Source: an uncultured Erythrobacter sp. (lineage in GTDB: Bacteria; Pseudomonadota; Alphaproteobacteria; Sphingomonadales; Sphingomonadaceae). From it: a DNA stretch of 64,000 nt. The stretch is from assembly GCA_947493165.1 (NCBI GenBank), contig CANLPY010000001.1, positions 2,220,566-2,284,565 of the forward strand, written 5' to 3'. The notes under the pieces are model-generated. The model made no database searches, was not told where the DNA came from, and saw only the letters and a program-made list of their open reading frames with translations. The position numbers and the translations under genes are program-made. Within the stretch, counting starts at the first letter, position 1, and every line of letters starts with the position of its first letter. Of this stretch, positions 9,141 to 18,607 are shown in pieces.

Positions 9141-12100
9141 ATGTTCCAGTCAGACTTTTTCCCCGACAGCGAAACCTCAAGCACGGTTCCGCTCGCTTTC
9201 GCAATCGGTGAGCAAATTTCCCGGCGACTTGCGGATGGATGCCACCTCACCCGATCTGACATTGCCGAGTTCTTCGCCTCTCAAACCGGGGTGCAGGACT
9301 GGGGCAGTGCGTGGACGATCGACGACTATAACAACGCGGTCGAGATTGGAGCCTTGCTCTGGCTTCGCGAGTTCTCACGGATCGAGCTTGATACAAGCTT
9401 CCACGAGACCGCAGCACGGTTCGATTGGCTCGGTGCCGCCTTGCCGCCTCGCCACGTGCGCAGCGAATGCCAGATCGAACTTCAGCAGTTCTCGACGCCG
9501 CCGATCCTTGCCTGGCTCATGGCCAAAGCCGCATGCCTTGGCTCGCGCGATCACGTTCTTGAACCGTCAGCCGGCAATGGCGCCCTTGCGCTCTGGGGCG
9601 ACGTCCGAGGGTGCTCGCTGAGCCTCAACGAGATCGATTCCGGGCGGCGCGATGTGCTAGCGCATATCTTCTCTCGCGCTCGGCTTTCAGCATATGATGG
9701 CGAGTTGATCGCCGAACTCGCCCATGGCCCAAGCCCCAGCGTCATCTTGATGAACCCTCCCTTCGCCCGAAGCCGCGAGCGGGGCGTCGATGGCCGCACG
9801 GCAATGCGCCACCTGCGCAGTGCGCTGAGGGTTTGCGCGGTAGGAGGCCGCCTTGTTGCCATTCTCCCCGACGGCTTTGATGCCACGGCTTTTGTCGGAG
9901 ATCAGGAGCGGGCTACGCTGCTGCTCAATATCCGCCTGTCAGGCGTATTCTCACGAAGCGGAACGGGCATCGCTGTCAGAATGGTCGTCATCGAGAAGGC
10001 GGCTCTTCTGGACGCCTCCACGATCGCGGGGGAGTTCGCCGATCTTACTGAACTCCATTCCTGCTTGGCGAGTTTGCCCGATCGCGTGCCATTGCACGCC
10101 AACCTCCATCGCCTTCCGGTACGCTCGGTTGCGACCTCGGTAGGCGGCGCTGCATCGCGCAAGCCGGTCGCTCCCTTCGTGACTGGAGCCGCCCAAAAAA
10201 GCGCGGCAGTCGCGCTCGACTATCAAGCATTGGACGAGCCAGCACCCGTTCCCGAGCAGGCGGGTATCTACCTGCCCTACAGGCCGAGCCGTGTCATTAT
10301 GCAGGATGCCCTCGTCCACCCGACGCCGCTCGTAGAATCGGTTGCGATGGGCTCGGTCGCAGCACCGGTGCCGAAAGCGCGCCCCTTGCTTCCCGCGAAT
10401 TGGCAGGAGGGCAAACTGCTATCGGCAGCACAGTGCGAAAGTCTGGTCTACGCTTGCGAGGCATTTGCCCGCGACCTTCCCGGGCAGTTTCGACCGAGCC
10501 AACAGGGGACGACGGTCGAACTCGCGGAGGACGGACACTTCTACCGCCAGGGCTTTTTCCTCGGTGACGGTACAGGCGCAGGCAAGGGGCGCCAAATCGC
10601 GGGTGTCATCATGGACCGCTGGCTCTCGGGCGAACGCCGTCACATCTGGATCACCAAGAACGAGGCACTGCTCGAAGATGCGCGCCGCGACTGGGAAGCG
10701 CTTGGCGGGCTACCCCTCGACATCCAGCCGCTCTCCCGATGGAAGCTCGGAAATCTGGTGACGATGCCCGAGGGTATCCTATTCGTAACCTATCCAACGC
10801 TTCGTTCGGGACGCGCCGAAGACACGAGGCTCGATCAAATCCTCGACTGGGCCGCTGAGGATTTTGAGGGCGTGATCGCCTTCGACGAAGCGCATGCCAT
10901 GGCCAATGCGCTCGGCTCTTCGTCCACCCGCGGCAAAGTCAAAGGCTCTGAGCAAGGGATGGCAGGACTCCGGCTTCAGAACCATCTGCCGCGAGCACGT
11001 GTGCTTTACGCTTCCGCAACCGGCGCATCGGACATTGCCAATCTGGGCTACACAGCCCGGCTTGGATTGTGGGGCCCGGAAACTGCATTTCCGACGCATG
11101 AGGCATTCATGACCGAAATTCGCGCCGGCGGCGTCGCGGCGATGGAACTGGTTGCCCGCGATCTCAAGGCACAGGGGCTCTACCTTGCACGCGCATTGTC
11201 CTTTGCCGGGGTCGAATACGAGATCCTCGAACATCAGCTCACCGAAGCGCAGGTGCGGATCTATGATGCCTATGCCGAGGCTTGGGCGATCATCCACCGC
11301 AATCTCGAAGAAGCGCTCGAAGCGACTCGCGTAGTCGACGAGGACAGCGGCGATACGCTCAATCGCAACGCCAAGGCTGCGGCGCTCTCGATATTCGAAG
11401 GTACCAAGCAGCGCTTCTTTGCGCAGCTTCTGCTTTCGATGAAGCTGCCGAGCCTTATTCCGGCGATGGAAGCGGCGCTTAACGACGATAATTCGGTGGT
11501 CGTGCAGCTGGTCTCGACCGCCGAGGCTATGCTCGACCGGCGCCTGGCCGATCTCTCGGACGAAGAACGCGAAGCGCTCGATATCGATCTCTCTCCGCGC
11601 GAATATGTCATCGACTATCTCGCCAATAGCTTCCCCGTGCGCCTGATGCAGGTCTTCACTGACGAAGAGGGCAACTTGCGATCCGAAGCGATGAGCGACG
11701 AGCACGGCAATCCCGTTCTCTGCTCGCGTGCCATCGCCGCGCGCGACGCACTGATCGAGCAGCTCTGCGCGTTGCCGCCCATCGCAACAGCACTCGATGC
11801 CATCATCGAGCACTTCGGGACCGAGGCCGTGGCGGAAGTCACAGGCCGCACGCGCAGGTTGGTCTTGGGGCGCGACGGTCAGCAGCAGCTTGAACGTCGA
11901 AGCGCAAGCGCCAACGTCGCTGAAGCACAGTGCTTCATGGACGGAACCAAACGGATTCTGGTGTTCTCGGACGCAGGGGGTACGGGACGATCCTATCACG
12001 CCGACCTTGATGCAAAGAACCAGCAGCGCCGCGTCCATTTTCTCCTCGAACCGGGCTGGCGTGCCGACAATGCAATCCAGGGTCTTGGCCGGACAAACCG

Positions 12101-13376
12101 CACCAACCAGGCTTCTGCGCCGCTGTTCCGCCCGGTCACTACCGATGTGAAGGGCGAACGCCGCTTCATCTCGACCATCGCGCGAAGGCTCGATGCATTG
12201 GGCGCTCTCACACGCGGTCAGCGTCAGACAGGGGGACAGAACCTGTTCGACCCTGCCGACAATCTCGAAAGCGATTATGCGAAAGACGCGCTCTCGCGCT
12301 GGTTCCACCTGCTTTACGATGGCAAACTCGAGGCGGTCGGTTTCGGGGACTTGGTCGAGAGGACGGGACTCAAGCTCGAGAACCCCGATGGCGGCCTGAG
12401 CGATAACCTTCCCTCCATCCAACGCTGGCTCAACCGCATACTCGCACTTCCCATTGCCCTGCAGAACGGCATCTTCGAGGAATATCTCGGACTTGTTGAA
12501 GCGCGAATCGAGGCCGCACGCGAGGCTGGCACGCTTGATCTGGGGCTGGAAACTGTCCGCGTCGACAGCTTCGCGGTGCCGTCTGATGAAGTGCTCCGCA
12601 CCGATCCTGTTTCGGGGGCCGAAACCCGCCTCGTTTCGCTCGAAGTGGAACGCCAATTGCGTCCGCTGCGCTTCAAGCGTCTCGTGGGGATGCACGAGAT
12701 CGGGTCGCCCCAGGCCATTCCACTGCGCAATGCGCGCTCGGGCAAGGTGGCGCTGTCAATTCCGGCGCGGCGCCTCATTGCCGATGATGGCGCGGTGATC
12801 GAACGCCGTCGCCTTCTCCGACCGCTTCAATCGGTCAACTGGACGCTCGAAGCTCTTGGAGAAAGCTTATGGGAGGAAGTCGGCGTGACCGAGTTCACCC
12901 GTCTATGGACACAAGAAGAAAACGCCGCAGCCGCTTCGCCGGTGACCGAACGAGTGCATCTTGCCGCGGGACTGCTGCTCCCGGTCTGGAAGCGGCTCCC
13001 TGGCGACCATGTTCGCGTCACGCGGCTTGTCGCCGAGGACGGCAGCTCGATCATCGGGCGCGAAGTCCTCGATATCGACCTCACCAAGATCGCGGAAACG
13101 TTCGGCTTGAAAGGTGTGTCCGGCCCGGCTCCAGCCGAACTCGGGAAACTGGTCCTGTCGAGCGGAACGCCCCAGCCGCTTACCAGTCATGACGCACTGA
13201 CCATCAAGCGCTCTCTGGTCGGCGGCGAGCAACGCCTTGAACTCACCGGGTATGCACCTGAGCGACTCGACTGGTACAAGACCAAGGGCTGTTTCACCGA
13301 GATCATTCGTTACCGCACCCGGCTTTTCGTCCCCGTGTCGAAGGCATCCTCCATTCTCCCGACTATTGCAGCCTGA
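9141..13376 (+). CDS. Strawberry-notch-type helicase with N-terminal methyltransferase-like domain
   Basis: The ORF track begins at 9114. I choose ATG 9141 (MFQSDFFPDS, 1411 aa) because AGGAGG lies 10 bases before it. The N-terminal part (about 110-300) has a SAM-methyltransferase-like fold ending in MNPPFARSRERG, an NPPF motif of N6-adenine methyltransferases. The central superfamily-2 ATPase has a Walker A-like GDGTGAGKGRQIAG and a FDEAHAMAN DEAH box; the C-terminal strawberry-notch helicase part has GLGRTNRTNQASAP. This giant protein is common on sphingomonad and rhizobial plasmids and ICEs. Its exact role is not known to me; strand unwinding with modification or anti-restriction is inference. 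Confidence 0.85.
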   Translation: MFQSDFFPDSETSSTVPLAFAIGEQISRRLADGCHLTRSDIAEFFASQTGVQDWGSAWTIDDYNNAVEIGALLWLREFSRIELDTSFHETAARFDWLGAALPPRHVRSECQIELQQFSTPPILAWLMAKAACLGSRDHVLEPSAGNGALALWGDVRGCSLSLNEIDSGRRDVLAHIFSRARLSAYDGELIAELAHGPSPSVILMNPPFARSRERGVDGRTAMRHLRSALRVCAVGGRLVAILPDGFDATAFVGDQERATLLLNIRLSGVFSRSGTGIAVRMVVIEKAALLDASTIAGEFADLTELHSCLASLPDRVPLHANLHRLPVRSVATSVGGAASRKPVAPFVTGAAQKSAAVALDYQALDEPAPVPEQAGIYLPYRPSRVIMQDALVHPTPLVESVAMGSVAAPVPKARPLLPANWQEGKLLSAAQCESLVYACEAFARDLPGQFRPSQQGTTVELAEDGHFYRQGFFLGDGTGAGKGRQIAGVIMDRWLSGERRHIWITKNEALLEDARRDWEALGGLPLDIQPLSRWKLGNLVTMPEGILFVTYPTLRSGRAEDTRLDQILDWAAEDFEGVIAFDEAHAMANALGSSSTRGKVKGSEQGMAGLRLQNHLPRARVLYASATGASDIANLGYTARLGLWGPETAFPTHEAFMTEIRAGGVAAMELVARDLKAQGLYLARALSFAGVEYEILEHQLTEAQVRIYDAYAEAWAIIHRNLEEALEATRVVDEDSGDTLNRNAKAAALSIFEGTKQRFFAQLLLSMKLPSLIPAMEAALNDDNSVVVQLVSTAEAMLDRRLADLSDEEREALDIDLSPREYVIDYLANSFPVRLMQVFTDEEGNLRSEAMSDEHGNPVLCSRAIAARDALIEQLCALPPIATALDAIIEHFGTEAVAEVTGRTRRLVLGRDGQQQLERRSASANVAEAQCFMDGTKRILVFSDAGGTGRSYHADLDAKNQQRRVHFLLEPGWRADNAIQGLGRTNRTNQASAPLFRPVTTDVKGERRFISTIARRLDALGALTRGQRQTGGQNLFDPADNLESDYAKDALSRWFHLLYDGKLEAVGFGDLVERTGLKLENPDGGLSDNLPSIQRWLNRILALPIALQNGIFEEYLGLVEARIEAAREAGTLDLGLETVRVDSFAVPSDEVLRTDPVSGAETRLVSLEVERQLRPLRFKRLVGMHEIGSPQAIPLRNARSGKVALSIPARRLIADDGAVIERRRLLRPLQSVNWTLEALGESLWEEVGVTEFTRLWTQEENAAAASPVTERVHLAAGLLLPVWKRLPGDHVRVTRLVAEDGSSIIGREVLDIDLTKIAETFGLKGVSGPAPAELGKLVLSSGTPQPLTSHDALTIKRSLVGGEQRLELTGYAPERLDWYKTKGCFTEIIRYRTRLFVPVSKASSILPTIAA

Positions 13377-13475
13377 GGAGCAAATCCAAGGTCAAGCGTG
13401 AGAGAGGGGAGGGTGCCGGTGGCTTGTCGGGCCATGCACCTTCGCGTGGCTCTTCAATCCATCAGGAGACAATCC

Positions 13476-15446
13476 ATGATCCAGTCTATTCCCTTGAAGA
13501 AGCTCGTTCAAAGCCCGCGCAATGTGCGCAAGTCGAGCGACGTCCTTGCCGACCTGCAGCTTCGTGCGGACATTGCCGCCCGAGGCCTCTTGCAGAACCT
13601 CGTCGTGCGAAAAGCCAAGCGCGGCAAATTCGAAGTCGAAGCCGGCGGTCGCCGTCTTGCTCAGCTCCAGGCTCTGGCCGAAGAAGGCACACTTCCCAAG
13701 AACCACGAAGTCACTTGCCTTGTCATCGAAGGCGAGGAAAGCGAAGTGCGCGAAGCGAGCCTCGCCGAGAACTTCCAGCGGCTTGCGATGAACCCTGCCG
13801 ACGAAGCGCAGGCTTTCGCCGCAATCATCGAAGCGGGAGCGAGCACCGAAGACGTGGCTCGCCGGTTCGGTCTCACAGTCCGCTTCGTTGAGGGCCGTCT
13901 GCGTTTGGCTGGCCTCGCACCATGTGTCTTCGAAGCGCTCGCCCAAGGCGCGATCACGCTCGACATGGCCCAGGCCTATGGAGCGATCTCCGACATTGAT
14001 CGTCAGGCACACGTCTATGCCGAGCTGCAGGATGCCTGGTACCAAGTCACGCCAGAGACGATCCGCCGCATGGTGCTCGATGCCACTGTTCGTGGCTCCG
14101 ATCCGCGCGCGGTTCTGGTCGGGCGCGATGCGTACCTCGCTGCAGGTGGCCGCATCGAACGCGAACTCTTCGACGACGAAGCCAGCGAGAGTTGGATCGA
14201 TGTCGTGCTGCTCGAAGACCTTGCCCAGAAAGCGATGGATGATGCTGCGAAAAGGGTAGCTGAAGAACACGGACTTGCCTGGGTGCGACCCACGCTTGGG
14301 AACTATGTCAGCCACGACCTCGTCGAGGGTCTCAACCGGCTTCCATGCGAACCGGCTCCGCTCACCGAAGAGGAGGCCCGCGAGCTCAGCGAACTTGAAG
14401 CGGACTACGACCGGACGGCGGCCATCCTCGAAGATGAGGACAGCGACGAAAGCGAGGTCGCGAAGGCGGAAGAAGAACTTGTCTCGATCGACCGCGCGAT
14501 GCGCGATCTCAACGATTGTCCGCCGGTCCTTGCCGACGAGCTCAAGTCGGAGGCTGGAGCCTTCCTTGTGCTTTCTCGCAATGGTGAACCGGCATTGGTG
14601 CCGCAGTACTACACGGAGGCAGAAATCATCGACGAGGATGACGGAGTAGTCGAATCGGTGGATGCAGGTGCCGAATCCAAGCGCAAGAGCGGTGCGCTTT
14701 CGCAGCGCCTGCTCGACGAGCTCGCGATGCAGCGTCGCGATATCCTGGCAATCCACTTGGCCAACGATCCTGCGCTTGCGCTCGACTTCATGGTCTTCAC
14801 GCTCGCAGATGCCGATGGGCATGACTGGCGCGCGAAGAAGGCATCGACGCTGGTCGGCTCGGTAGCATCCGGACCGGTGACCGGTTTCGAGGCCAAGGAT
14901 GCGCCCGCAAGCGCAGCGCTTGCTGAATTCGCCGCTACGCTCGACGAGAGCTGGCGCGCCGGTGAGACCGATGTCGAGCGGTTCGAACGCTTCCGCGCAT
15001 TGAGCGATGAAGCACGTTCCGCCTGGCTCGGCCATGTCGTATCCCGCACCCTGGTCGCGAGCCTTGCCTGTGTAGGCGATCGCTCGGCACCGCTGCACGA
15101 GATCCTCGGGTCGCTGCTTGAGATCGAAACCGCGCATTGGTGGCGGCCAACGGCGGCGAACTTCTTCGATCGTGTGGCCAAGGCGCGCACACTCGAAGCG
15201 CTCGATGCAGCAGGCGGCGCTGAACTCGTCAGCCGCTATGCAGGTTCGAAGAAAGCAGAACTGGCGAGCGCAGCTGAACGCATCTTCTCCGGCAATTTCA
15301 TCGGAGAGGCGGATGTGAAGACGCGAGCGGGAGCGTGGGTGCCGGAGATCATGCGCTTCGGTTCACCTGAGGAACCGGTCGAGGATGAAACTGCGGACCC
15401 GGCTGATGACGAGACCGTGAACGAAATTGCCGAGCAGGCTGCCTGA
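13476..15446 (+). CDS. parB: ParB/RepB-family partition protein
   Basis: The ORF track starts at 13398. I choose ATG 13476 (MIQSIPLKKLVQSPRNVRKS, 656 aa), preceded by ATCAGGAG. The N-terminal ParB/Srx CTPase domain has VEAGGRRLAQLQAL and ASLAENFQRLAMNPADEAQAF. A KorB-like helix-turn-helix follows (STEDVARRFGLTVRFVEGRLRLAGL). The very long acidic C-terminal half (rich in E and D) is characteristic of ParB-like proteins on such elements. No parA is visible in the window, so it may act in element maintenance or gene regulation rather than classical partition. A strong terminator follows. Confidence 0.88.
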   Translation: MIQSIPLKKLVQSPRNVRKSSDVLADLQLRADIAARGLLQNLVVRKAKRGKFEVEAGGRRLAQLQALAEEGTLPKNHEVTCLVIEGEESEVREASLAENFQRLAMNPADEAQAFAAIIEAGASTEDVARRFGLTVRFVEGRLRLAGLAPCVFEALAQGAITLDMAQAYGAISDIDRQAHVYAELQDAWYQVTPETIRRMVLDATVRGSDPRAVLVGRDAYLAAGGRIERELFDDEASESWIDVVLLEDLAQKAMDDAAKRVAEEHGLAWVRPTLGNYVSHDLVEGLNRLPCEPAPLTEEEARELSELEADYDRTAAILEDEDSDESEVAKAEEELVSIDRAMRDLNDCPPVLADELKSEAGAFLVLSRNGEPALVPQYYTEAEIIDEDDGVVESVDAGAESKRKSGALSQRLLDELAMQRRDILAIHLANDPALALDFMVFTLADADGHDWRAKKASTLVGSVASGPVTGFEAKDAPASAALAEFAATLDESWRAGETDVERFERFRALSDEARSAWLGHVVSRTLVASLACVGDRSAPLHEILGSLLEIETAHWWRPTAANFFDRVAKARTLEALDAAGGAELVSRYAGSKKAELASAAERIFSGNFIGEADVKTRAGAWVPEIMRFGSPEEPVEDETADPADDETVNEIAEQAA

Positions 15447-15476
15447 CCCCTCCTGACAGGTCCAGGTCACTCGGCG

Positions 15477-15512
15477 GGCGGTTCGTCCCTCTCGGGACGG
15501 GCCGCCTTTCTT
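15477..15512 (+). terminator. Rho-independent terminator after parB
   Basis: The stem GGCGG-TTC-GTCCC / GGGAC-GGG-CCGCC with a TCTC loop is followed by TTTCTT, 30 bases after the parB stop. It closes the primase/strawberry-notch/parB block and separates it from the MarR/RND cargo. Confidence 0.75.
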
Positions 15513-15650
15513 CATGTCAGTTTTTGGGCCGGAACCTGTCAGTCTGCTTTTCGGTTTGGGTAGTACAGAAGCTGCCATTCCGCTCCCGACCCAATTGCAG
15601 AAGTTTACCTAGGCCAATCCGACAGGTGGCTCGTCCCTGCCAACCAGCGC

Positions 15651-16136
15651 CTAATCGACATCAAGATTATCGCGCATCTTCAGCAAGGCTTTACCGAAGC
15701 ACTCCAGATCGTTGAGCTCCAAACCAGAGAGCAGTCTCTCATATGTAGCGTCCGCCTCCTTGCGCAATGCTGGCAATAACTCGATTGCAGCAGGCAGCAG
15801 GTGTACGTGCCATACGCGCCGATCATTCTGCGCACTTCGTCGTTCGACCAGCTCCATTTTCTCAAGCCTATCGATTGCCTGACCAATGCTGGCGCGCTCG
15901 AGGTCCAGCCGCTTTGCCAGCTGCGTCTGGGTCATTCCGGGTGTCCGGTAGACATAGGCCAAGGTGCGCCACTGCGTGCGAGTGAGGCCAAACTGTTCGA
16001 CCGAAAAATCAAAATTGCGCCGCAATCGCGAGGTCACATCCTCTAGCAGAAATACGAACCGATCAGTGTCGGTCAGAAAGCTCTCTGCGGCTGCGTCAGC
16101 GTCTTGTTTCGAGTTCGATACCATCATCGGACCCAT
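15651..16136 (-). CDS. MarR-family transcriptional regulator
   Basis: The ORF track starts at 16193, but that start would cover the operator region. ATG 16136 (MGPMMVSNSKQD, 161 aa) has GAGGG upstream. The winged helix is clear: GLTRTQWRTLAYVYRTPGMTQTQLAKRLDLERASIGQAIDRLEKMELVERRSAQNDRRVWHVHLL, with the family DRR wing. It is divergent from the hydrolase-thioesterase-RND operon and most likely represses it until a phenolic or lipophilic ligand binds. A 13-bp palindrome lies between the two genes. Confidence 0.88.
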   Translation of the reverse strand: MGPMMVSNSKQDADAAAESFLTDTDRFVFLLEDVTSRLRRNFDFSVEQFGLTRTQWRTLAYVYRTPGMTQTQLAKRLDLERASIGQAIDRLEKMELVERRSAQNDRRVWHVHLLPAAIELLPALRKEADATYERLLSGLELNDLECFGKALLKMRDNLDVD

Positions 16137-16162
16137 ACCAGCCCTCTGAACAAAATAAAATT

Positions 16163-16189
16163 CTTTACTGTAAAGTGCATTACAATGTA
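16163..16189. promoter_or_regulatory. Candidate MarR operator region
   Basis: CTTTACTGTAAAG (16163-16175) is a perfect odd palindrome, followed by TACAATGTA (16181-16189), a second one. Both lie in the 66-base gap between the marR and hydrolase start codons, where an autorepressor would act on both promoters. Confidence 0.6.
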
Positions 16190-16202
16190 GCAACTGACAG
16201 TT

Positions 16203-17090
16203 ATGTCAGACAACGCGCAAACCATCAGAGGCCATGAGGCGATCACGCTCGCCGCCGAGGTCTCAGGAGACGAAAGTGCACCCCCCGTCCTGCTGGCGCA
16301 TGGCGGCGGACAAACCCGCCGCGCTTGGAAACGTGTCACCGGTGAGCTCACCTCGGCTGGCTTCCGCGTCATTGCGCTTGATTTGCGCGGTCATGGTGAC
16401 AGTGCGTGGTCCGAAGACGGCTCCTATGACCTGCGCGATTTCGCGTCTGACCTCGTTGCGGTTTCGTCGCAGCTTGATCGCAAGCCTGCGGTCGTGGGTG
16501 CATCGCTTGGCGGGCTTGCAGGAATGATTGCCGAGGGTGAACTTGCTTCGGGCAGCTTCGCTTCACTCACTCTTGTCGACATAGCACCGCGGATGGAGCC
16601 AAGCGGGGTCATGCGTGTGGTCGGCTTCATGGAGAAGCATATTGATCGCGGGTTTGCTTCCCCACAAGAAGCGGCAGAAATTATCGCCAGCTACATGCCG
16701 CATCGCCAGAAGCGCGGGGCTGGAGGAAACCTCAAACACTATTTGCGGCAAAAGGCCGATGGACGCTTTTATTGGCATTGGGACCCCCAATTTATCCGCA
16801 ACATAATGAGCGAAAAGCGATTGGACCCAGAGCATCAAGAAAGACAGTTTGAAGGGTTGAGCAAGGCGGCGGCGAATCTGTCGCTCCCGCTGCATCTCGT
16901 TCGCGGGGGATCGAGCGACCTCGTCTCTGAGGAGTCAGTCACGCACCTAAGAAAAATGGTTCCCCATGCCGAATACACAGACATTGCCGGTGCAACGCAC
17001 ATGGTGGTCGGGGATTCCAACGATGCATTTTCGGCGGCGATTGTCGGCTTTCTCAAACGCCATCATGGCACGACGGAAAAGGCTACATGA
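16203..17090 (+). CDS. Alpha/beta hydrolase
   Basis: 295 aa. Oxyanion-hole motif LAHGGGQTRRAW, nucleophile elbow VVGASLGGLAGM, and a C-terminal His in AGATHMVVGDSND give a full Ser-His-acid triad pattern. Family members hydrolyse esters, lactones or epoxides. It is the first gene of a four-gene MarR-controlled operon and overlaps the thioesterase start by 4 bases. Together with the thioesterase it may prepare or detoxify the substrate expelled by the RND pump. The substrate is not deducible. Confidence 0.82.
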   Translation: MSDNAQTIRGHEAITLAAEVSGDESAPPVLLAHGGGQTRRAWKRVTGELTSAGFRVIALDLRGHGDSAWSEDGSYDLRDFASDLVAVSSQLDRKPAVVGASLGGLAGMIAEGELASGSFASLTLVDIAPRMEPSGVMRVVGFMEKHIDRGFASPQEAAEIIASYMPHRQKRGAGGNLKHYLRQKADGRFYWHWDPQFIRNIMSEKRLDPEHQERQFEGLSKAAANLSLPLHLVRGGSSDLVSEESVTHLRKMVPHAEYTDIAGATHMVVGDSNDAFSAAIVGFLKRHHGTTEKAT

Positions 17091-17500
17091 CCAAGGAGCC
17101 AGCCCTTATCGAGCGCGAACAGCTGGAAGAGATGTTGCGCATCGCGCCCTTCCACCAATGGCTGGGCGTCGAGATCAAGTCGCATTCAGCCGATCAGCTT
17201 CAGCTCCTAATGCCATGGCGCAATGAGATTGTTTCCAACCCCATGTTAGGCGCTGCTCACGGGGGCGTTCTGGCGGCTCTTATCGATCTTACCGGACTTT
17301 ACACACTCCTTGCGATGGGGACGATGGTCAAAGCGACCGCCGATCTAAGGGTCGATTATCATCGTCCTGCCACATCAGGGCCGCTCACGGCGACGGGGCG
17401 CATTGTGAAGATTGGGCGGCAGATATCCGTTGCAGAGACAAACATTACTGGCCCTGAGGGCAAGCTCGTAGCAAGTGGCCGGGGTGCCTATACATGCTGA
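17087..17500 (+). CDS. PaaI-family hotdog thioesterase
   Basis: 137 aa, typical for single hotdog thioesterases. HGGVLAALIDLTGLYTLLA is the helix motif with the general-base region, and LRVDYHRPA is the second family landmark. It cleaves acyl-CoA thioesters, often of aryl or medium-chain acids. Start and stop overlap the neighbouring genes (4 and 7 bases), so it is translated as part of the hydrolase-RND operon. Confidence 0.85.
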   Translation: MTKEPALIEREQLEEMLRIAPFHQWLGVEIKSHSADQLQLLMPWRNEIVSNPMLGAAHGGVLAALIDLTGLYTLLAMGTMVKATADLRVDYHRPATSGPLTATGRIVKIGRQISVAETNITGPEGKLVASGRGAYTC

Positions 17501-18606
17501 GGCGCGGAGCCCTGTCTTGGCTCGCCATTTGCGCGCTCGCTCTGGCAGCGTGTTCGGACAACTCGGAAACTGTCGATGCGACCGAACCGGCGCAATTAGA
17601 ACTACGCCAAGTCGAAACGATCATCGTAAAGCCTGAACTCTTGGCAGAGCCGGTAAAGGCATTCGGCACCATCGCGGCAAAGCAGCGCAGCGCAATTGGT
17701 GCCTTGGCCGAAGGGCCTGTCGAACGGATATTCGTCAAAGTCGGCGACCGGGTAACACGCGGGCAGCCGCTCTTCCGAATTCGTCAGGCTGATTACCAAA
17801 GGCGCGTCGCAGAAGCTCAGGCGGCAGTTGATCTAACCGACGCACAAGCGATTGAGGCAGAGCGCCGATATGAACGCGTGATCGCGCTGGCCCCCAGAGG
17901 TTTCGTTTCAAAAGCGCAAGTCGACGCTGCCGAAACCGAGTTGGCCGTTGCCCGTGCGCAGATGGCCCAAGCCGAGGCCGTTCTTGGGACCGCAAAGCAG
18001 GCGCTCAGTGATACGATCACGCGCGCACCTTATGACGGCGTTGTAACGGCAAGATTGGTCGATGAGGGCGTTTATCTCAACAACCGGTTTTCGACGGGCG
18101 GGCAATCCGCAGCGCTTGAATTGCAGGAGATTGGGACTGTCGCGGCTATCGTAAATGCCCCGCAGGAATATGTGGATTCCTTCCGTCGCAATATGCCCGC
18201 TCGCGTGTTTATCGAAGGGTTCGATGAGCCGTTCGATAGCATCGTTTACATCATTAATGACCGCGTCGATCCGGAAAGCCGAATGGTTGAACTGCGGCTT
18301 CCGATCAGCAACCCGAATTATCGGATTAGCTCGGGGTTGGCCGCACGTGCTTTGATTGAAGTTTCTCCCGAACCGGCGATCATCCTGCCGGGCACCGCCA
18401 TTCAAGGCGACAATGCATCCGCTATTGTATTGGTGGTCGAAGACGGCAAGGCGCAGCGCCGCGAGGTAACCTACGAGAGTATCGATCTTGACAGAGTTCG
18501 CGTCCAGTCGGGGTTGAACGAGGGAGACGAGGTCATACTCAATCCTCCGGCCACATTGCGTGTAGGCGCTCCAGTCAAGCCGCGCCGCACGCCAAGCGAA
18601 ACCTAA
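17494..18606 (+). CDS. RND efflux periplasmic adaptor (membrane fusion protein), lipoprotein
   Basis: 370 aa. A lipoprotein signal (ICALALAACSDN) anchors it to the inner membrane. The lipoyl half-motifs (GALAEGPVERIFVKVGDRVTRGQPLFRI), an alpha-hairpin of about 60 residues and a beta-barrel domain are in the usual MFP order. The second lipoyl half reads ITRAPYDGVVTARLVDEGVYL. It links the RND pump gene 1 base downstream to an outer-membrane channel that is not encoded in the window, so a host TolC-type protein is probably used. Confidence 0.9.
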   Translation: MLRRGALSWLAICALALAACSDNSETVDATEPAQLELRQVETIIVKPELLAEPVKAFGTIAAKQRSAIGALAEGPVERIFVKVGDRVTRGQPLFRIRQADYQRRVAEAQAAVDLTDAQAIEAERRYERVIALAPRGFVSKAQVDAAETELAVARAQMAQAEAVLGTAKQALSDTITRAPYDGVVTARLVDEGVYLNNRFSTGGQSAALELQEIGTVAAIVNAPQEYVDSFRRNMPARVFIEGFDEPFDSIVYIINDRVDPESRMVELRLPISNPNYRISSGLAARALIEVSPEPAIILPGTAIQGDNASAIVLVVEDGKAQRREVTYESIDLDRVRVQSGLNEGDEVILNPPATLRVGAPVKPRRTPSET

Positions 18607-18607
18607 T

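Noticed and set aside
10779-12695. 638-aa minus-strand ORF opposite the strawberry-notch gene
   Set aside because: Shadow of a GC-rich coding strand: no domain, biased composition, and the plus-strand frame has clear helicase motifs.
13392-15137. 581-aa minus-strand ORF opposite parB
   Set aside because: Antisense shadow; the ParB frame has the ribosome binding site and conserved motifs.
16137-16193. N-terminal extension of the MarR protein to 16193
   Set aside because: It would translate through the operator palindromes; ATG 16136 has a better ribosome binding site and normal family length.
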